Below, in pieces: positions 43,551 to 55,692 of a stretch of DNA of 64,000 nucleotides; positions within the stretch are counted from its first letter, which is position 1, and the number at the start of each line of letters is the position of its first letter. Below the pieces are notes generated by a model, which searched no databases, was not told where the DNA came from, and saw nothing but the letters and a program-made list of their open reading frames with translations. Origin of the DNA: Myrica gale (lineage: Eukaryota > Streptophyta > Magnoliopsida > Fagales > Myricaceae); the NCBI GenBank assembly GCA_963930655.1, contig OZ005618.1, positions 6,594,001 to 6,658,000 on the forward strand, in the 5' to 3' direction. The translations under genes and the position numbers were made by a program.

Positions 43551-46500
43551 ATGACGTCAGCACCAACAGCTCCTTCGTTGTCTACCTCGGCGGCGATAGA
43601 CTCCACTAGGCGCTCGCTTTCCGAGCTCTGTGTCGCACCCGACGACCTCCACCAGCAGCGTTTCTCGTTCGAGAACCCGCGCCGCTTCTGCGCCTTTGCG
43701 AGCCGACTTGAGTTCCTCTTACTCCACCAGCTCATCCGCTCGTTCCCCTCTCCGGAGTCCCTCCCAACAGCTGCGCTCACCGCCCTCAAGGGCATCGCTT
43801 CTGATCTCTCCGTGGCTGCCGAAACGGTGTCGGTCTACACTAAGCGCAGCAAGATCTTCGTGCTCGTCCACTGCCAGTCCCTCCGCGCCTCCCTCCAAGA
43901 GCGCACCTTAGCAATCGCTGCCTGGCTCGCTTTGCTCGACTCCGTCCTCCACGACCTCCCTGAGCTCCGCAAAAAGATCGCCGATCTCTCCCGAGACATG
44001 AAGCAAGCTCAATTCATCGTATATCTGTCTCTCTCTTACTCGCTTTCCGGCTCTATACGTGCAAACTTTCGTATATATTCGTGCTCCATATGTATTTTAA
44101 CATTTTTTTTCAAATTTTCTGTTGTTTAATTTCCATATATATAAATGTTCGTGCTGCAGATATTTAGCTCCACGAAGCAAGCTCAAATTGTTTTTGACCA
44201 TTTCTGTTATGGTGGTTTGAATTTTAATTTCGGCAGGTAACAGAGAGCGAAGAGAGAGTGCATTGTACACTACAGAAAGAGGGACAGGGGAGACGAACGA
44301 GGAAAGCGGTACAGAGCGCTATAATCATGGACTTAGCTCGAGCTATGGGAATCGATCCCAACAACCATAAGGAGTTATCGGAACAGGTCAAGCTCTTCGA
44401 GACCGATCTAACGCGCTCCAGTTCGGTGTTGGAGAGGCGGATTTTGGTCTCTCTGGAGACGATTCTAAGCAACCTCTCGGTCCAGCCGGACATCGTCACC
44501 CAGACACTGGCTTTTGATTTCGAAGACTTCGACTCCGGATCGGCAGCACCACAGATATTGTCGCCCTTCAAGAACTTCCTCTGTCCGCTAACCAAGGAGG
44601 TCATGAAGGAGCCGGTGGTGCTGGAGTCGTCTCAGAACTACGAGCGCACCGCCATTCAATATTGGTTCAATCTGTGCATAGAGGACGGGCGCGACCCGAC
44701 TTGCCCCGTGACAGGGCAAGAGCTGAAGTCCCTGGAGCTAAAGCCAAATATTGGATTGAGCGGGGCTATCGAGGAGTGGGTTAACCGGAATATCGAGGTT
44801 CAGGTTAACTCCACGGTGCAGAAGCTTAGTGAGGAGCCTATTTCAGAGGATAATCAAAGCATTGAGAAGGCGCTGGATAGTATTTACAAGATTTCAGAAG
44901 AGTACCCCACTAGCCGATACAAAGTGAGGAATGCGGGTATTGTTGAGCTCCTCGTTAAGTTGCTCAGGAATAGTTCCAAGAGTATTGGAACTCATTTGAG
45001 AAGCAAGACGCTCTTGGCTTTGCTTAGCATGGCTAAAGATGAAGAAAGCAAGGTGAGAGAGTTTACGGTGTTCTTGGTTTGGGATTTTTGCATCTCACAT
45101 GGGTGGCGCTTCTAGGCGTTTAAGCTGATGAAAAATTCTTTTCAACGGGACTGTTTGCATGGAATAGCTCACTTTTGTATGTAAAACATAGGTTGGATGA
45201 TATCGAACTCGTTAAACCTTGAAGACATGGCACCTAACTGTGTAATCTGCCCTCATTTCCATGTTCGACGGTTGAAATTATGTCAGATCCTAACATCTAA
45301 GTGTCACCCCCAACATGGAGTTTGCAGGTTACAACCACGAGAAATATACAAGATACATCATTGCTTGAGGCAATATTTTTCATGTTGAGGTGCTTGTTTT
45401 TTGTTTCTTTCGTTGAATACACTTCTGAAAAAGGAATACACTACCACACAGGCACACACATACATATCTTCTGCTATTTATCATCGACAAACTGTTGCCC
45501 TATCCTTTATGTTCCTTATGTTCACTGATAGTAATGTTGTAATTTCTGATGGTTTATGTCAAACTTTTCAGAAAATAATGCTTGAAGGTGGTATCACCAG
45601 ATTTTCCATACATGGTCTTATTGGGAGCTCAGAGGAAGAACGAGAGTATGCTGTGAGGTTATTACTTGAGTTTTGTAGTGATGAAGCTTGTTGCAGAAAG
45701 ATTGCATCAGAAAAAGGTGCATTAGTTCTTCTCTTAACCATGGCGGGAAATCTAGAGCATCCTGTGTTGTCTAATCTAGCTGAGGAGGTCTTGAAGCAGA
45801 TGGAGAGGGTGGAGGACAACGTTCAGCCGTTAACAGAAGCTGGAAGATTTGAGCCCCTACTTAGTCGGCTATGTGAAGGTATGTCTTCTCAAGTTATCTT
45901 TCCCTGGTCCATAATTACTTTATGTGATGTCAAATATGTTAACAGACTGGACAGTGCTTTGTGACTACTATTTTTTTCTACATAAAGTCAGAGTAGTAAG
46001 CAGGAAAGAGGGATCTCATAATATATTCATTTTACTTATATCCGTTGATAGTCTATAGTAGATTTTCACGATTTTTCTTTTATGGAATATGAGGCTTTTG
46101 ATTGAAACAGGTTCTGATAATGTTAAAATAGAGATGGCATCTATAGTGGGAAGGATGACCTTGACAAATAGCAGTAAAGAACAAATTGCGAGGCAAAGTT
46201 GTAAAATTCTGGTTGAGTTGCTATCTAAGCCAGAAGGAAGGGCACCAGCTCTGCATGCATTGTATAACTTGTCAGGGTTGGATGACAATGCAACCGTCCT
46301 TGTTGACTCTGCAGTGCTTCCAGCTCTTACAGAGATTCTGTTTAATCAGGATACTTCACCTGATTTGAAGGAATTGGCTGCATCAACAATTGCCAACATT
46401 GTTTCAAATCCTGGACAATGGGAGTTGGCATCTGTTGACAAGAAAGGACATTCAATGCAGTCAGAATCATTCGTATCTAGTCTTTTGGATCTTCTACATG

Positions 46501-48472
46501 TTGTATCCCTTCGGTGTCAAGTTTCTGTTCTCCATATCCTTTATGGAGTTGCATCGTCTCCCCAGGCATCAGGTAAATCCTTGATGACAACAAGTTATGT
46601 CTGATGTGATTATACTCGTGACACTATGACGTGGTCTGGTTGATTTCTCATGATACATGATAGTCTTGGTAACCATTATACCACTGACTTTTCTTTATTA
46701 GGATCCTTGTTTTATATGAAAGAACAGTGGGAAAGAGATGTAGCTGATGTTGTTGGAAGGGCTGCATGTGAGTCTGATGTTCGTGCTAAGATTTGGAAAT
46801 TGTCATCTGTGCGAAAAAAGAAGGTTGCCAAGATAACCTGCTTATAAGTGGCCCTCAGGAAAAAAAAAATGAAAAGCAAAGCCACCTTCCATTTTGAAGT
46901 ATGGAATGTCTTCAACTAAATATTCAACTCTTCTTCTATAAGTATTTACAAAAATAGGTGGTGTTGACTAAAAGATGGTTTTCTTGGCAATTCTTGCAGT
47001 GCTGGATTGTTAACTTTGGCATTAATTTGCTTATAATGACTGTAAGTCTTAGTTCTGATCATATTTATGGGTTACTGTTTACATGTACCTAAAACTGCAA
47101 ATAAGAAGGTGCAGGAATCTTTGAATTCATAGTAGGTCAAATATAAACAGGGAATTATGTTTATTTTTCTATAAAATGCCTTCACATTAGTTTGATAAAT
47201 ACTACGCGACTGTTTTAGATTAATTGTAAGATGGAGATGATTCTGCTGAAATTATTGTTAGGGATTGACTGCCTTCTTTTGAATGAGAGCAATGCTGTAA
47301 GAGATGGAGATTATGTTTATTACACCGTATAACAATAAACCATGTCTTCTACTTTGCAGAGTCAGTAGTTTCCCATATGAAATATGTTGAAGGCATCAAA
47401 ACCATTATTTCATTTCTTGAATGCCCAGAAGTTGAACACCGAATTTATGCTTTCAAGCTTACGCGAAGTACTCTCAGAAAGATTTGGTCAAGATCTAGCA
47501 AATCAGCTAAGACTTAATAACAAGCTTCCCTTGCTTAAAGAGAAACTCTTAGACAACCAATCTGCAGACGGTGAGCGGTCTGATGCTGCATGTATTCTTG
47601 CGAATCTTTCCCTATCAGAAGAAGAAGTGAAAACGCTACTAGGAGCTAGTTTTGTAAGATGGTCCGTTTCTACTCTCAAAAACCAGAGGCACAGCTCCAA
47701 TGTGAGGAGTTCTCAACCCGTATCAAGCATGGTGGAGGGGCTTCTTGGACTTTTACTGTACTTTACACGGAGCCTTGATTTGCAAACTCTTAGTATTGTC
47801 AGAGAGCATCGCCTCATGATCATTTTCAGTGAGCAGCTTGGTTTTCCTTCGAAACCAATAGTGAAGCAACTAGCTGCACTTGGATTGAAAAACTTGTCAG
47901 AATGTGGAAGGTCACTTACTGTTGGGGACTCGGAACCAACTCCTCCCCATGGACTCTTCTCCTCCTTAGTATTCATGTGTGGAAGGGCTTCTAACAAACA
48001 TTCTACATGTCCTATTCATAATTCTGCCTGTGAAGAAGATAGTCAGCTGTGTTTGTACAAGAGCAACTGTATCAAACCACTGGTCGATCTTCTCGCAGAT
48101 GAGGACACTGGTGTTCAGATTGCCGCAGTAGAGGCACTTTCCACGCTTGTTTTAGATACCTCTAATGGTTTCAAGCAAGCTGTTGATGAGCTAGAACAGC
48201 AGGGCGTGGTTGATGCCCTTGTTAATCTCTTCACAGAAGTTCGACCAGGAGAGCTTCAAGAGAGAGCAATTTGGATGATAGAGAGGATCTTGAGAGTGGA
48301 CAATCAGAGCCAGCGGCTCGGGCTCAATCAGTCTTTGGTAAGGGCATTGGTTGAAGCCTTTAAATATGGGAATGCCAACGCAAAGAGACATGCTCAGGAT
48401 GCACTTACCAACCTAAAGCAGATATCAGGTGTCAGTGGAAAGGACTCTAGTCAAGCTCGATCACGGAGGTAG
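43551..48472 (+). pseudogene. U-box/armadillo-repeat E3 ubiquitin ligase (PUB42-like) with a one-base frameshift
   Basis: Exons 43551-44018, 44237-45052, 45572-45878, 46111-46572 and 47360-48472, all GT-AG with consistent phases. The N-terminal helical region is residues 1-250. The U-box is about 268-341 (FLCPLTKEVMKEPVVLESSQ, YERTAIQYWF, DPTCPVTGQEL). Armadillo-type repeats fill the rest. The family transfers ubiquitin to targets via E2 enzymes; PUB42/43/44-type proteins act in senescence and defence control. In exon 5 the frame from the splice site is correct through HRIYAFKLTR, but the next residues fit the family (VLSERFGQDLANQL) only if one A at about 47,467 is skipped. As written, translation ends at 47,515-47,517 after 736 aa; with the base absent the protein would be 1054 aa, near PUB42 length. 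Either the allele is truncated or the base is a sequencing error; everything else looks intact. Confidence 0.85.
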
Positions 48473-49181
48473 TTGCCCGGGACCCAGAGAAACGGTGGAT
48501 ACACAGTTGCAGTGTCTCAATGTTGTATAATTAAACGATAATCTCACCCTGCATAGTTAGTCAAAACTGGCTTAGTTACATTCATTGTCGCAAGGCACAA
48601 CTGCTTGATGTTTTAAGGTTTTTTCTGTGTCATAGTTGAGAGTGTCAGCCAAGTTCTTTATAATCCGAGAAAAGTAGTAGTGTATCTGTTAGGTCATAGG
48701 GCTGGACCCAAATCTTCAAGGCTTTGGTAGCCTCCTTTCTTGTGATGTTGTAATTGGTCACGTATGGTACATAATGTAACACTTTTTTGTAAATTTTATT
48801 TTTGATCTTTAAAGTGTAACATGTTTTGTTGTTAGTCAGGACAGGCCCAATTGCATTCCTTTGTGATAAGGAATCTCATCTATTTTGGCATTCAAAATTG
48901 ACAATTCAAAATCCATCAAGTTCTTGTGATAAAAAAGAAAAATCAAAGTGGCAACCTTTTCTAAGCGCTACCGTAGAAACACTTCTCACCACAAAATGTC
49001 CTATTTGAGTCGTAACTATTGAATATTGATCAAATCCGTCACCACATCACCAAACTGATATCTATTCAGTTTTAATCAATCCTATAGACACCAAAATTAG
49101 ACTTTACTTTAACAAAGTATTTTAATTTATGTTATTTGAACTCCTCTTACCTGGCCTACTCTCTAGCTCCCCTGTTCTCTG
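48473..49181. other. 3' flank of the U-box gene and intergenic DNA
   Basis: Probably contains the U-box 3'UTR in the first few hundred bases (TTGTAAATTTTATTTTTGAT-type signals near 48,785). No further gene is recognised. Confidence 0.4.
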
Positions 49182-49194
49182 GTTGTTTCTCGTG

Positions 49195-49291
49195 CTTTTT
49201 TTTTTTAGATAACTTGGGAAAAGGAGACTGAGGATATTCGACCCCAGATTAAACTCTCCCTTTTGGGAGGAGGCGCCAAGCTCACTGGCTC
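49195..49291 (-). mobile_element. Short SINE-like insertion with 13-bp target duplication
   Basis: 97 bp flanked by perfect GTTGTTTCTCGTG repeats (49,182-49,194 and 49,292-49,304). A poly-T tract at the left edge is the poly-A tail of a minus-strand insert. On that strand it reads GAGCCAGTGAGCTTGGCGCC ... and GGGGTCGAATATCC, which resembles a tRNA-derived B box. This fits a 5'-truncated SINE. Confidence 0.8.
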
Positions 49292-49304
49292 GTTGTTTCT
49301 CGTG

Positions 49305-49809
49305 TCACTGGTTACCTTTATAGTCTAACATCGGTTTCAATGGCCTTGCCGCCCAGAGATGGGCTGGACTCGAACTTTGAGGCTATACCCTTTACAGAAA
49401 GGAACGCTTCCCAGCTTGTGATTTATCATTGGTACCGTAAGGTTCGTAATATAATGCAATGCTTGGGAACTGAGTTTCCAAATTGAATACACTATAATAG
49501 GGGAACCACCACCATTTTATGATTAATTTCCTTCTTCACTGATAGTTTAAAGGAATGGCCTCTCGTATTATTGGACACCCTTCATTGAGCCTGGGTTATT
49601 AGAGCCTGGGTTGGTCTTTACTCCCAAGTAATTAAAGGTTATACCGTCCAAAGATAGGGTAGCTTCCCCCAAGACATCACATTGTTGGGCTCCGGATCGA
49701 AGGGTACTTTAAAGTACGGCATAAGTTTACGGATTCGAATGTAGCAATATAGCTCAACAACATGAAAAGCATATTCACATATGATCTCTAGACCTCTTAT
49801 CTCCCTACT
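49305..49809. other. Intergenic, no gene seen
   Basis: A GCCTGGGTT phrase is repeated at about 49,589 and 49,604. No coding or RNA feature is recognised. Confidence 0.4.
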
Positions 49810-49818
49810 TAAATTCTT

Positions 49819-50190
49819 GGGAATTTATCAGTTTAGTCTTTAGGTTTTACACGATTTTATGTTTTAGTACTTGTGTTTCATTTTTTCAAATATTAGTCCT
49901 TGGGTTCAAATTTTTTTTACAAAATGGTTCTTCCATCAGTCTGTCGTCCATATGTTTAACGGACCATGTAGCGGTCGACTGGGTATGTGTTTTAAACGTG
50001 GGCGGTCGACCGGTACATGCTTCAAATTGCTGATATGTCAGAAAGTTTCGTTAAGCATATGGATGACAGACTGACGGAAGGATCATTTCGTAAAAAAATG
50101 TAAATTCAATGACTAATATTTGAAAAAATGAAAATCAATGACTAAAATGTAAAAGCGCGTAAAACCTAAAGATTAAACTGCTAAATTCTC
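49819..50190. mobile_element. Mutator-like MITE with 9-bp target duplication
   Basis: 372 bp bounded by perfect TAAATTCTT repeats (49,810-49,818 and 50,191-50,199). Long inverted arms run GGGAATTTATCAGTTTAGTC and GGTTTTACACG on the left, and the reverse complement of GTAAAACCTAAAGATTAAAC and GCTAAATTCTC on the right. The arms include an inner inverted pair CATATG near TTAACG and the inverse CGTTAAGCATATGG, and the loop holds two GCGGTCGAC motifs. Non-coding. Confidence 0.8.
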
Positions 50191-50199
50191 TAAATTCTT

Positions 50200-51748
50200 A
50201 GACATACTAAATTGGGAAAGGTTACTAATTTTGTCAAAAGGGAGTAATCATGTTGTCCTTTGTCTTTTCTCTTGTATGTTCTCTAATCCAAACACTTAGG
50301 CAAACATAATCGACCATCTGGGTCCAGTCTACTCCACTTTGTGCAATCAGACAGCTTGGCAATCCAACGAAATGGGGCGGCTTCAGTCTCCATTGATGAC
50401 TAATCCTTGGTTGCTAAAAGTGCAAGGGAGACACACAGACAGTGCATCGTGCTTTTCTCGTCCTAGTTAAGCCACCGTCACAACTTTTCATCCCAATACA
50501 AAAAGGTTGTCCGTCCTGCCCACTCCACTCAACTACTACGAATCATCACGAGGCCTGTAATTATAGTAGAGACTTAAACCTCATTGCCATTTTGGCTGGC
50601 TGATTCTTTGACTTGGGGCTTTCGTGAAAAAGGGATCCGAAAGCTTGCTGCTTGTGAAGAATTGCAACAACTTTTATGCATCATTTTCGTGGCGACGGAT
50701 TGGTTTGTAAGGGCGACTATTTCGACGTAACAGATGACAACTTTTAAACTGATGTTCAGTAATGGCGACATCTATCTCTTCGAATAACTTTATTTATTTA
50801 TTTATTTTCAAGCTCACATTAATGCAAAACCGTAAATTGGCGGAAATCTTTATGGAGATTATGGCAATTTTCAAGTGCTAGTGATGGTAAACTCAAAAAT
50901 AATGAACTTGGGAAAATATAGGTAATTAATACGTCAAAGACTCAAAACTCTTGTGATTTTCACTTTGCTACCCCTACTAAATTAATATCACTTTGGGAGT
51001 CTAAAATATTAAATTTGTGGCATGAGCCCACAAACTATCAAAGCTTATCAACGTGCATCATCAAACAAGACTAAAGATTCAAAACCGTCATTGATTGAGG
51101 ATACATATCTATAAATTTTGATAGTTTTAAGACTTGAACTTGATAATTTGGGACTTCAAAAGGACATTGACCACATGACGCTTTTTGATTTGTGGATATG
51201 TGGTTTATTTATGTCACTTTACTACTTCCCGTTAATTTTTTAAATGGAGACAAAGAGATAATTTTTTTAAAACGGAAAGCTTATATCTCAAGGACACAAA
51301 ATAAATTTTCTAGTTGAGATATATATTTGTAATATTCGAATGCTACATACTACAATGTGCATTTAAGTCTTAATATTTAACGGAATACTATCAAGAAAGA
51401 AAACCGAAATTCAGCGTGGCCCACTTCGCCAAAAGATGAGGAAGACGATTAGTCGATTCTGCCGATGAAGAACCCACGAGAAGAACCAACCAGGGTGTTG
51501 CAAGACACTGCTGCAAAGAGAGAGAACAGTGTCGCGGATAATAATTCCAAGGGTGATCTTCTGCCCATTCCTTCCACAGCCTGACAGTTGAGTTTCAAAA
51601 TCCACCGCCTCCCAGATCCAGAGTTCACATTGAATGTGTTCACTTTGTAGATAAAAAACCAATGCAATCAAAGTGTGTAAAAGCAATTTTCACCGTGAGT
51701 TTCATGATTCATGTTGGAGTCCAATCATATTGTGCACTCTCTTTCCCC

Positions 51749-51799
<51 letters not shown>

Positions 51800-52079
51800 G
51801 TGAACGAGTCCAAACACTTTGCCGAACACGATTGACCATTTGGGTTCATGCATGTGTTCACTTTGTGGAGTTATTCGGGAGTACAAACATGAGGAGACTC
51901 CGCGTCGAGAAGGAGCTGGAAGTATTTATGGGTTGGGCTCATATTAATTGAACTGTCAAGGGTCAGTACAAGGCCCGCTAGGCATCCCTAACGCTTTTGC
52001 GTATGGGGGATGAACACATCTCCATTTAGAAAAGAAAAGAAAAACAAAATGAACGCATCTACGAATTGTATGAGAAAAA
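50200..52079. other. Intergenic with (TA)n and a duplicated segment
   Basis: A long (AT)n tract spans about 51,752-51,797. Positions 50,284-50,345 and 51,808-51,860 are diverged copies (TCCAAACACTT, CGACCAT.TGGGT, CACTTTGTG). A minus-strand open stretch at 51,411-51,686 has no recognised family. No gene can be supported. Confidence 0.4.
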
Positions 52080-52560
52080 AAATCTCATTTTATAGCAGAT
52101 GACTACAGCGGTAACAATCAAATTTGACTGAATATAAGTAAAATATCTCTAAGTCAAGCTAAAAAATCATCGAAAATCTAAACACAAACCAAAGAGACAT
52201 GTCAATCAACTAGTATATCTTAACTGAGGCAATCCTCACATATCAATGCGAATAGAATCAACAACCACCCAAAGGGAATCAGTCATAGAGGGATAAATAC
52301 AATTTAACCCGCTTGCTCCAGTCTTAGCAAGATAATCAGCTACACAATTTCATTCCCAGTATACATGGCAAAAGGAAACATCGATTTAAGGTGTTAATCC
52401 CTCCTAAAAATCTCGAAGATACCAATGAAAATAAGATCCCGAGACCAACCAATGAAATAACACAAGTGAATTACCAAAATTATTGCAGAGACGTAATCTA
52501 TTTAAGGTTATATGCATCTCATCTATCATATGGATACTCGGGCCATAATATGAATAGAAA
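52080..52560 (-). mobile_element. Decayed LINE 3' end (RNase H-type remnant)
   Basis: Minus-strand translation around 52,290-52,370 gives VADYLAKTGASG-like sequence followed by DSLWVVVDSI, resembling the RNase H tail of plant L1 LINE proteins. The 3' non-coding part lies toward 52,080. Stops interrupt it. Ends are not defined. Confidence 0.55.
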
Positions 52561-52598
52561 CCAGCCATAAATTCTCCATAAGTTCTATTATTGATTTA

Positions 52599-52757
52599 AA
52601 GCATTATGCAACTTGTCAAGAGTACATCATCCAAGTTATGATTGGTGGCCTTGAACAGGGTTCAGTGCCATGTGGTAATTCAAAGCATTTTGCAACTTGT
52701 AAAGCGTCAATCATCCAAGTTACGACCGGTGGCCTTGAACAGGGTTCGGTGGCCTGT
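52599..52757. repeat. Two-copy tandem repeat of about 80 bp
   Basis: GCATTATGCAACTTGT...CATCCAAGTTATGA.TGGTGGCC...AGGGTTCAGTG is followed directly by GCATTTTGCAACTTGT...CATCCAAGTTACGACCGGTGGCC...AGGGTTCGGTG. It is non-coding. Confidence 0.8.
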
Positions 52758-52789
52758 GGATGGGGATTATGGGAAGACACATATATGGG

Positions 52790-53090
52790 GAAGCATCATT
52801 TGTAGTCCCTAATTTAAAATGTAAAAAGAAGTTTAAATTATCAAAACCTTCGCATTTAATTTTAAAACTATCAAAATATATAAAGATTCGCTCTGTCATA
52901 CTCATAGTCTCTGACGATTGGAATGTTCAAAAAATAGGTTACACGTCATAATATTAACTGTTTGATCCTAACCGGGCGAACATTGATGAATTTTTATATA
53001 GTTTTGGAGTTTTTTTTTTCTCATTATATAGTTTTGGAGTTAAATGTACTAATTTTGATAATTTGAACTTTTTTAACATTTTAATCTAGT
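52790..53090. mobile_element. Fold-back MITE, Mutator-like
   Basis: The left arm AAGTTTAAATTATCAAAACC with TTTAATTTTAAAACTATCAA faces a right arm that is its inverse (TTTTGGAGTTAAATG, ACTAATTTTGATAATTTGAAC). A short direct duplication, ATATAGTTTTGGAGTT, lies at about 52,998 and 53,025. No target duplication was resolved. Confidence 0.5.
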
Positions 53091-53404
53091 TTTAGGTGCT
53101 AAAAATGAAGATATTCCTACATATATACTGACTAAGAATGGTAAGCCTTCTTGTGGTGGTGACTTCTCCTCTCAAGGAAATGACTGTACATTTAACTGTG
53201 AATCTATTGATTCAGTTAGTGTGAGGGCCTGGATTTCGAACTGGGATTTCTTCTGAAAGGAAGCAAAGGGTTGTAGAGAGTAATTAAGCTGGGAAGGAGG
53301 CTGGTTCCAGAAATGAAAGCAGAGGCGCCTAAACCATCAGTTTACATCTAAACCATAAGTTTGAAGCTAGGTTAATTTTGGTAGTTTTCAAGTGCTACAA
53401 TAGT

Positions 53405-54227
53405 GACTCCTCCCTTTCTCTATACCCCCTCATCCAGCACCTGAACAAAGCCTTCCGCCTTTCCCTTTTTGGGCGGCAGGTGGAGCTTAGTCTCCACCTG
53501 CCCACTCCCCCTCATCTGGCTGGATTCCGGCTGGCCAGATAGTGTTCATACAGGGAGGCATACAACTCTTGTCGATTTTTGTGTAGATTTCGTTGACACG
53601 CACAGATGGGCTGCCCTCTTTTGGTACAGATATGCATATTCCCCTCTGTCTGACGGGTTGACATCGACGCGTGGAGTAACAAGCGCCCTTGGGGTGCGAG
53701 TGGATCTCACACGCTCATCATCCAGGTGCAGTTTGTGTTGTTTTATCACTTTTTGTCGGGGTCCGCCTTTGGTTGCACTATTGATGGATCTCTCTGAGAC
53801 TCTGATTCACACTGCTCTTGCCTTTGGAAGCTCTCTGGTGCGCAAGTCTACCTTGTTTGCACCATTATATCGTCTTTTGTAGGCCTTTGGGCCGTGTGGG
53901 TGATCATGGACTTTGGGTCCTTCTTCAGTATCGCCATTATCATTATGGGCTTTCTACCCTTAGCACACTTAGGTTTGAGTACAGCATGATGTCCGTTGGG
54001 TTTCCTCTCAAATTTCTCTTGCTTATGACTGATTCTGTTTTTTGTTTGGTTTCTGCATTCTTTGTGATGCTTTTTGTTTCTATCTTGTGTGTTTTTTGTT
54101 TTGTTTCTGCATCTCTTGTGATACTTTTTTGTATCTTTTATACTGTTTCTGCATCCGTTGTGATGCTTTTTGTTGCCTTTGTGCAATTATTATTAATATA
54201 GTAGTAAACGTTCTGAGGGGAAAAAAA
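53405..54227 (+). mobile_element. 5'-truncated LINE insertion with 14-bp target duplication
   Basis: Flanked by perfect AGTGCTACAATAGT repeats (53,391-53,404 and 54,228-54,241) with a poly-A tail of eight A at the right end. The T- and G-rich 3' region has repeated phrases (TTTCTGCAT, TTGTGATGCTTTTTGT, three times). No reverse transcriptase remains. This is a target-primed retroposon of about 0.82 kb. Confidence 0.85.
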
Positions 54228-54241
54228 AGTGCTACAATAGT

Positions 54242-55065
54242 AAAATGGAATTATTTAGCCAAGAGAAGTAACTTTTTCTTCTTTGTAACTTTTTAAGATC
54301 TACCCAGCGGAAGAACAAAGAACAAAACACTGTAATGTAGGTTCCACCACCACGTCAAAGTCACTGCCAAATGCACCCACTAATTCCAAAAGTCGAAAAA
54401 CCTCTAAAGAAAGGAAAACTACATTGCGGGGAAGAAGTATTGGTCCACCTGAGTGTGTAGGCAATATTGGTGGTGTAACTCGGAAGTTGAAAGAATAAAT
54501 TATCAAAACACTAATTGGGTTGATGCCTTCCATAAGAATCTCTTACCAGTCTATTTTCATTTGGGTGTTGTTTTAAGCAGCAGATATTATCTCTGAGCTT
54601 CTTTATTAGATAATTGTTTTGTCTCGAGTAAAGAAACGAGTGTTGATCATGGCTGGGAACGACATCTATGTCTGATATTTTGACCCCAGATTTTCCCTTC
54701 TCCTTCCTCACCAAACCCCCCATTCATGTCTCTCCATTAAGTTATGAACAGCTCGAGTTCAACCCCAGCCCTACCCCAATTTCTCGACTCCCCAGTCTTT
54801 GAAAGGGAAATGCATGCCTGTGTTAGTTTCTATGCTCATTACTCATTTAGAGACCTATATTTTCTGAGTTAATATGGTATAGTGTGTGCTGGTTTTGTCC
54901 TGATCTTTACCCAGAAACCATATTGTTAAATGGTAATAGAACTGATATGGATAAGGAGATCGGCTCATTAAGAGTTGAATTGGGTTCAAATGCATCAAAA
55001 GAGCCCACTAAGCCCAAAGCCTACCAACGACTAAGCCCGGCCCAAAAGCCATTTAAGTGTTGGCT
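54242..55065. other. Intergenic, no gene seen
   Basis: No recognised exon. Several short open stretches lack any domain. Confidence 0.4.
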
Positions 55066-55181
55066 GTTTGCACGCCAAAATTTTAGATTTTTGGAAATTA
55101 GAAAAAAAGTGAAAGAGAGTGATAATTTGAATGAATTTTTTATATTTATTGTAATATAAAGAGATGATTTGATAAGAAGAG
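55066..55181. mobile_element. MITE family A, copy 5 (left part; right part at 60,802-60,830)
   Basis: Family A motifs AAAATTTTAGATTTTTGG, AAGTGAAAGAGAG, AATTTTTTATATTTATTG and ATGATTTGATAAGAAGAG break off at the 8-bp duplication AAGAAGAG and resume after the second copy at 60,794-60,801 (AGATTATTTTATTATAT). The hAT element at 55,182-60,793 therefore landed inside this MITE. Confidence 0.75.
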
Positions 55182-55692
55182 TAAGGGTGAGAATTTGTTC
55201 CGGTGGAAATCAGAATTTCCGATTCCTATTCCGGTACTGGAACCAATTTTAAGGAAATTTCGGAACCGGAATCGGAACCAGAAATTCCAGCGGAATTATC
55301 GGAATTTTCCGATTCCGACATTTAAAAAAAAATCAGGGTATTTGGCTTTGAGCCTTGATTTTTTTTATAAAAATAAAAAAGAAAGACAAAAGACAAAGTG
55401 ACAAACGTGACTCTGTCTTCTTCGTGAATCTTCTTACCCTTTTCTTATTCAAACCCAGCTCTTTTCTCATTTCGTGAATCTTCTTACCCTCTCGAAACAA
55501 ATTCTCACCCCGCCCTAAGGCTAATTTCACCTCCCAGCCGCCAGCGATAGCCCCTCCACCAGCCTCTGTCTCTCTCAGCCTCCCTCCCGAAATCTCCATC
55601 TCTCTCTCTCTCAGTTCTCTCAGCTCTCTCCCGAACCTCCCTAAATCTCTCTCTCTCTCTCTCTGGCGAGTAGCTTCCATCAGTTGAGTTTT

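Noticed and set aside
43439-43911. Overlapping frames around the U-box start on both strands
   Set aside because: They are shadows of exon 1 in GC-rich coding sequence.
46650-46847. Possible extra exon of the U-box gene
   Set aside because: The flanking exons already join in phase, and the frame has no similarity to the family.
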